A DNA stretch of 64,000 nt from contig CM060831.1 in NCBI GenBank assembly GCA_030762175.1, positions 67,314,001 through 67,378,000 of the forward strand. The letters are read 5' to 3'. A program made the position numbers and the translations under genes. The notes below the pieces were generated by a model. The model worked only from the letters and a program-made list of their open reading frames with translations, did not search any database and had not been told where the DNA came from. Numbering within the stretch: position 1 is the stretch's first letter; the number at the start of each line of letters is the position of its first letter. The stretch comes from Metallyticus violacea. Its lineage: Eukaryota > Arthropoda > Insecta > Mantodea > Metallyticidae. Positions 59,670-64,000 of this stretch are shown here, in pieces.

Positions 59670-60855
59670 AACCATATACTAATAATTAAATGAAATATGA
59701 CCACTAATAGACAAAGCTATACTGTGTGGACATTTTTTTTTTTTAAAAAAAGTAACCATGTTTATAAAATGAGCCCGTGATATCATCTTTAAAATTACTA
59801 AAATAGAGAGAAATAACAGAAAGTTTCGACTTACATTGTGTATTTAAGATGTTCATATGTTTCAATAAAACAAAAACATGTTACTATTAAGAAACAATTA
59901 CAACGTACTAAGCAAGTATACACAATCAACAATAAAAAATCGAAAGTTCCATCGATTTTCAGTGGCTTTGAGATTGAATTTAAATTTTGTTATAGTAAAA
60001 GCATGTAATGCAAAAGTTTTCTGAAGATTGATCTTACATACAAATATAATTCTCACACATAGTAGATTAATGTTTCACAGTTGCTATCTTCACCACAATG
60101 CTTTTGTGAAATATAAAACATATGCATGATTATAAATACAGTTTATATGCTGAGTTAATTTGTACTTTTATCATGAGAGAGAGAGGGAGGGAGAGAGAGA
60201 ATTAAACGCTAAAGCGCTTTTACATTTTCGGTTTTCAATTATACCCCTACTCCTAATGGTACGATTTTGCACATTTTCAGAAACTATTTCTCTTATTTTA
60301 TTTAAATAGCACATACGGAATTGCATTGCAAAAAAAACACATATTAATGCTGCTAGAGGGATTTTTAAATTTTGGGCTTTTGGTAACTCCCCTCCTAATA
60401 GTCTGATTTCACTTATTTTCAGAAACTATTTTTTTCCCCATTTTATTTCAAGGGCATACACTGAGTTTCCTTTAAAGAATTAAAAATTGTGGCTGCTAGA
60501 GCGATTTTTAAATTTGGCTTTAACCCCCCACTTTTTAAAATTTGGGTTTTCAGGTATACCCTTACCCTAATTACCCGATTTCCCTGATTTTCTGAAATTA
60601 TTTTTCTTATTTTATTTATATGGTATATACCGATTTTCGTTATCAAAAAATATTGGTGTCGCCAGAGCGATTTTTAAATTTAAAACCCCTATCCTAATAG
60701 AGTGATTTCGTTGATTTTCGGAAACTATTTTTATTCATTTGTTTTAATGGCTTTTACCGAGTTTCGTTGAGATAAAGCAAAAATATGTGGCAGCTAGAGC
60801 GATTTTAAATTTTCGCTTAGGTTAACCTCCGCCCTCAATGCTCCAATTTTGCTGG
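59414..60855. repeat. large repeat family copy 2 (uninterrupted)
   Basis: Collinear with 32501-35421 without the PLE. Contains an expanded (ATT)n at 59611-59666 where copy 1 has only four units, a GA-rich run at 60174-60200, and the tandem array from 60224. No protein recognised. Confidence 0.85.
60224..60855. repeat. ~140-bp tandem array (copy 2), four to five units
   Basis: Units begin near 60224, 60368, 60511 (with a 26-bp extra start), 60673 and 60809 (partial). Same landmarks as copy 1. This copy keeps more CpG (GAGCGATTTTTAAA repeatedly), while copy 1 has GAGCAATTTT, suggesting CpG decay in copy 1. Confidence 0.88.
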
Positions 60856-61847
60856 TTAACGAACTCATTAAATCGTTTGTTAATTGATGGCTATATGCAG
60901 AGTTTTCGGTGAACAAAAACAAAAATTACGACCGCATAAATATGCATAATGAGTATATGAATTACTTATTATCATTTTCGGTGTCTTGTGGGGAGAATGG
61001 GTGGATATTTGAAGAAAATTTTCAAAAATCTTTTCAAGCAGTAGAATTCTTTGGAAATTCGCCAAAAAGTACTCAGGCAATTAAACCCCCCATATAATCG
61101 AACCCAACTATACGTTCTGCCGAGACTTCGAAAGTGAATTAGATAATTATATTTGAGTTAATTCTGCAAGACACCAGAATGAGGAGAAAATGCCGGAGAA
61201 AGCCTGACACAGTCAAGCTGTTCGGGTCCACTGGAGAAATTATCATTGTACTCACAGATCTGGCTTACGTTAATATAAGCAGTACACATTGACATTATTT
61301 TCGCCTTAAAGTAAATGTATCATAATGGAATAAAGTCTATTAATAGGATCGTTGTAGTTACAATCGCGTTGGAAACGTGGCTGTGACATTTAGGGCAGAT
61401 GGCCTTTCCGTGATTTGGCAATCCTAGCTGGCAAGAGAACCGTTATAATGTTTCTATTCCGGGATCTTTTGACAGAACAACTTTCAGAAGAAAACCGAGG
61501 AAGCGAAAATTCTTCCGTGCTCCGCAGTTCAAGAGCAAGCATGTTCTTTTCGTTCAATAAAATGCTCCCCCCCCATTAAAATATTTTTTTAACACCCGAC
61601 AAAGTACCAAAGTCCTCTTGTACTTTATATTACATAGTATACACAAAAAGTTGTCTATATGAATGAAAAAGGGGCCTTTTATATAATATATGAGGCTTGC
61701 AGAGCGTCGGAGTTACAAAGTGGCAAATTTCATATACTCCCCCCTTAAGTCTATGCACAGTTTTAAATGTGATTTTCCTTTTTAAACAAGCCATATATTA
61801 GACTAAGATGGAATCAGAATTAAATAGAAAAAATTAGAGGTCAAGGC

Positions 61848-61920
61848 CGGAATTCGAACCACGGATCCTCAGCTTACCGCACTGCGGCTGTTACCATCTT
61901 ATCTGCAGTGCTATTTCCGA
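61848..61920 (-). mobile_element. tRNA-like SINE head
   Basis: Minus strand: AGATAAGATGGTAACAGC (A-like) and GTGGTTCGAATTCCGG (B box). No complete tRNA cloverleaf, so a SINE head is likelier than a tRNA gene. Confidence 0.5.
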
Positions 61921-62113
61921 TAATATCCGCGAATCTCTCCACCTACTATAGGTTATCCTGTAACAAAGATTTTTAGGATGATTCGAGTACTTGTGGCTAA
62001 GGCTTTGTTAGGTTAGGTTTGGCATCAGATAGGAAAAATGCACAGTTGCAATCTCGCTGATCGTTTACGAATTGTATCACAAAACCAAAACATGAGGGTC
62101 CAGCGCCAAAGCT

Positions 62114-62365
62114 TTATACAGAGAACCTTTGTGAGGGAATGCGTTTTTGTAAGCGCTTCTTCATTTCAATCACTTGTGCAATGTCAGAACAGAACGGCTG
62201 CTGATTTGTGCATTGCAGAGTTCGCAGTACCTCACAATAAGGTACAACATTGATGGTGGTGCCCTTTGAAAAGCCACTGCCACTTTCGTCATAAAAAGTC
62301 GGACAGTTGCTTTCCTGCCAAAAGAGTTGATCGTTCCAGCGTGTCTCCATTTTGGTTTCCATCAT
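62114..62365 (-). mobile_element. possible mariner fragment
   Basis: Minus-strand frame with KGTTINVVPYCEVLRTLQ, like the segment after the first catalytic Asp of mariner transposases (G-x-T-I-N-x-x-x-Y-C-x-x-L). No other block is found. Confidence 0.4.
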
Positions 62366-62499
62366 GTGACGGCGAAACTAGGTCTGAAAAGAATCGCTTA
62401 GAGTTTGTTATCGTGTCATGCAAGACAGAAATTGAGCCGTCTCTACACATGTGTGTCCTTTTGTTCTTGGGTCAAATGATGCGGTAACCAATTTGCAGA

Positions 62500-62830
62500 G
62501 ACTTTCGACAACTGCAGGCTTTTATGGATGATTTCGTGTAATGTGGCGCGCAGAGTGTCTAACTCGTCAGAGCTTATTCATTTGTTCTCGCTGATCACTC
62601 TCTGCCGTCTGTTTATGCGGGAAGATGAAGTCGACTAGTGCTCGCAAACCTGAAAACCCCACCGTACGACAGTTGTACGTGACAGGAACTTTTCGCCACG
62701 CGGTTATGCAGGTTTACTGTTTACTTCACCTTCCTTCTTGTGGATAATAATTCCATGCGACCCAAATTTACCCGTCAGTACTCTTAGCTTTCGTGCAGAT
62801 CTTTGCATCTTTCACGCAAATTAATTGTAT
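62500..62830. promoter_or_regulatory. CpG-rich segment, possible promoter/first-exon region
   Basis: CpG is frequent here (for example GCCACGCGG, CGTACGACAG, TGGCGCGCAG), unlike the CpG-poor rest of the window. No start codon with a convincing coding frame is seen. It may be an unmethylated promoter or simply a young repeat. Confidence 0.3.
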
Positions 62831-63053
62831 TTTCTACAACGATATATTCAAGAGGTTATTTGAGTTACGGGATTAGCCAGTTGTCAATGAATTAACACAG
62901 AGATAATGTACAGCTACCAATATAGCGAGTCTCTAAATTTAGAAAAAATAATGAAATTTACACCAGTAAACATTAATCACAGAAAGAAGCTTAATGAAAC
63001 TCTTTCAACAAAAACAATAGCGAAATAAACGCAATAAACTTTCTCATGCGCTA

Positions 63054-63468
63054 CCTAACCAAACCTATTAATTGACTAAAAACATTTTCTAATATTAAAT
63101 AGTAGAATTGATCTAAACCTAACCTAGCCTAATATTCAACTGAACGACTTTTCCAATGAAAAACGAAAGAGCTAACCTAATCGAAAAATCAACTCAATAC
63201 CTTTTCTAATATAAAACGTTAGAATGTAAACCTAGCCTAGCCTAATCTAGTCTAGTCTAGTCTAACCTAACCTAACAATTGACTAAACACTTTTTCTAAT
63301 GAAAAATGAAGAGCTAACAGAAACTTAACCTAATCCAATAATATACTAAACACGTTTTCTAACATGAAAGAAAGAACTAACGTAACTTGACCTAATAAGA
63401 GATTAACGTCTAATTTAATATAAAAAGGAAGAATTAACCTAATAATCGATGAAACGCTTTTTCAAACG
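63054..63468. repeat. degenerate ~58-bp minisatellite with CCTAA cores
   Basis: About seven units of pattern CCTAAYC ... AATTGACTAAACACTTTTTC TAATATAAAA ... AGARCTAA. At 63230-63285 the core expands to runs of CCTAG, TCTAG and CCTAA. TTAGG in the other orientation is at about 62008. Confidence 0.7.
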
Positions 63469-63479
63469 TTTTTATTAAC

Positions 63480-64000
63480 TCGCTTTCTTGTCTGTTCGGG
63501 TGGAATTTTATAATTAATTTTTCATGCACTTCTAAATGAGACAGAGACTTGAAAATATGCACATAGATCAGAAATGGATGACAATACAATAATACGGTAA
63601 TTGGTTCAATGGTTCCACGATTCAAAAATATGGTTCCGCAGTTTTGAAAGTACAGCAGCGCAATATCAAACACGAACGTAAGATGTAAGATTGTATAGTA
63701 AATGTAAGATTGAATTGTAAAAACACATTTCTGTAGTTTCGTTAATAACGCATAAAAATATAAAATTTATAATAATCTTTATTTAAAAATAAGAACAGTT
63801 GCTACGATGACTGTATTATATGTATCAATACAATTTAAATAAATTATAGTGTAACTTGATTTATATTTAATTTCAACGTTTTATTTGAATCTAAAATGAC
63901 TAGAGTTCTTTTTGTTATATTTTGATAACAATACAGTGACTATGGCAACAATTCAAATAAACAGCGCGATATCGAACGCGCAAATTCCAAGAAAGGCATG
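63480..64000. other. unassigned right edge
   Basis: AT-rich with scattered CpG. No exon of the CNNM membrane domain is visible. Confidence 0.5.

Noticed and set aside
61848..61920. Possible functional tRNA gene
   Set aside because: Pol III boxes are present but acceptor and anticodon stems do not form a cloverleaf; SINE head is likelier.

Overview
This is an AT-rich eukaryotic window, most likely from an insect with a large, repeat-loaded genome. The one host gene I can support is a CNNM/ACDP-family magnesium transport mediator (orthologue of Drosophila unextended, uex; vertebrate CNNM1-4) on the minus strand. Nine exons at 57525-57354, 54184-53993, 44931-44785, 44641-44504, 43717-43581, 37562-37427, 36732-36500, 30608-30510 and 23942-23622 all have GT/AG borders and agreeing phases. 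They join into one open frame of 524 codons plus stop. It covers the end of the linker after the membrane domain, the CBS pair, the cyclic-nucleotide-binding-like domain and the C-terminal tail. The signal peptide, extracellular region and DUF21 membrane domain are not seen and should lie beyond base 64000.

Nearly everything else is transposon fossil, mostly inside the introns. Penelope-like elements (PLEs) with a GIY-YIG endonuclease dominate: 2.3-4.3 kb, 26.2-27.4 kb, 27.8-29.3 kb, 32.9-34.3 kb, 37.9-38.8 kb and 42.1-43.3 kb. Several are head-to-head or inverted, and their ends carry short motifs that look like minimal type I hammerhead ribozymes (CUGAWGA / stem II / GAAAC-NN-GUC). Non-LTR retrotransposon remnants lie at 4.8-7.6, 16.3-17.3, 54.4-55.6 and 58.0-59.0 kb, with a possible ORF1 at 11.8-12.5 kb. 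Class II remnants include a piggyBac with both TTAA-flanked ends (9.5-11.6 kb), several mariners, a Tc1 and another DDE transposase. At least three tRNA-derived SINE families are present, two copies with clear target-site duplications.

Less ordinary structures are a ~1.4 kb repeat with an internal ~140-bp tandem array present twice (32.5-35.4 kb, split by a PLE insertion, and 59.4-60.9 kb); a 51-bp inverted repeat plus a third unit at 40.9-41.25 kb; a 22-bp perfect palindrome at 16.0 kb; a MITE-like element at 21.0-21.25 kb; and a CpG-richer right end (about 61-63.7 kb) with a degenerate minisatellite holding CCTAA (insect telomere-type) cores.

Layout: 1-21 kb is repeat-rich sequence downstream of the gene; about 21.3-23.6 kb probably holds its 3' UTR; 23.6-57.5 kb is the gene with TE-filled introns; 57.5-64 kb is the next upstream intron or flank. 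Species placement is inference only.
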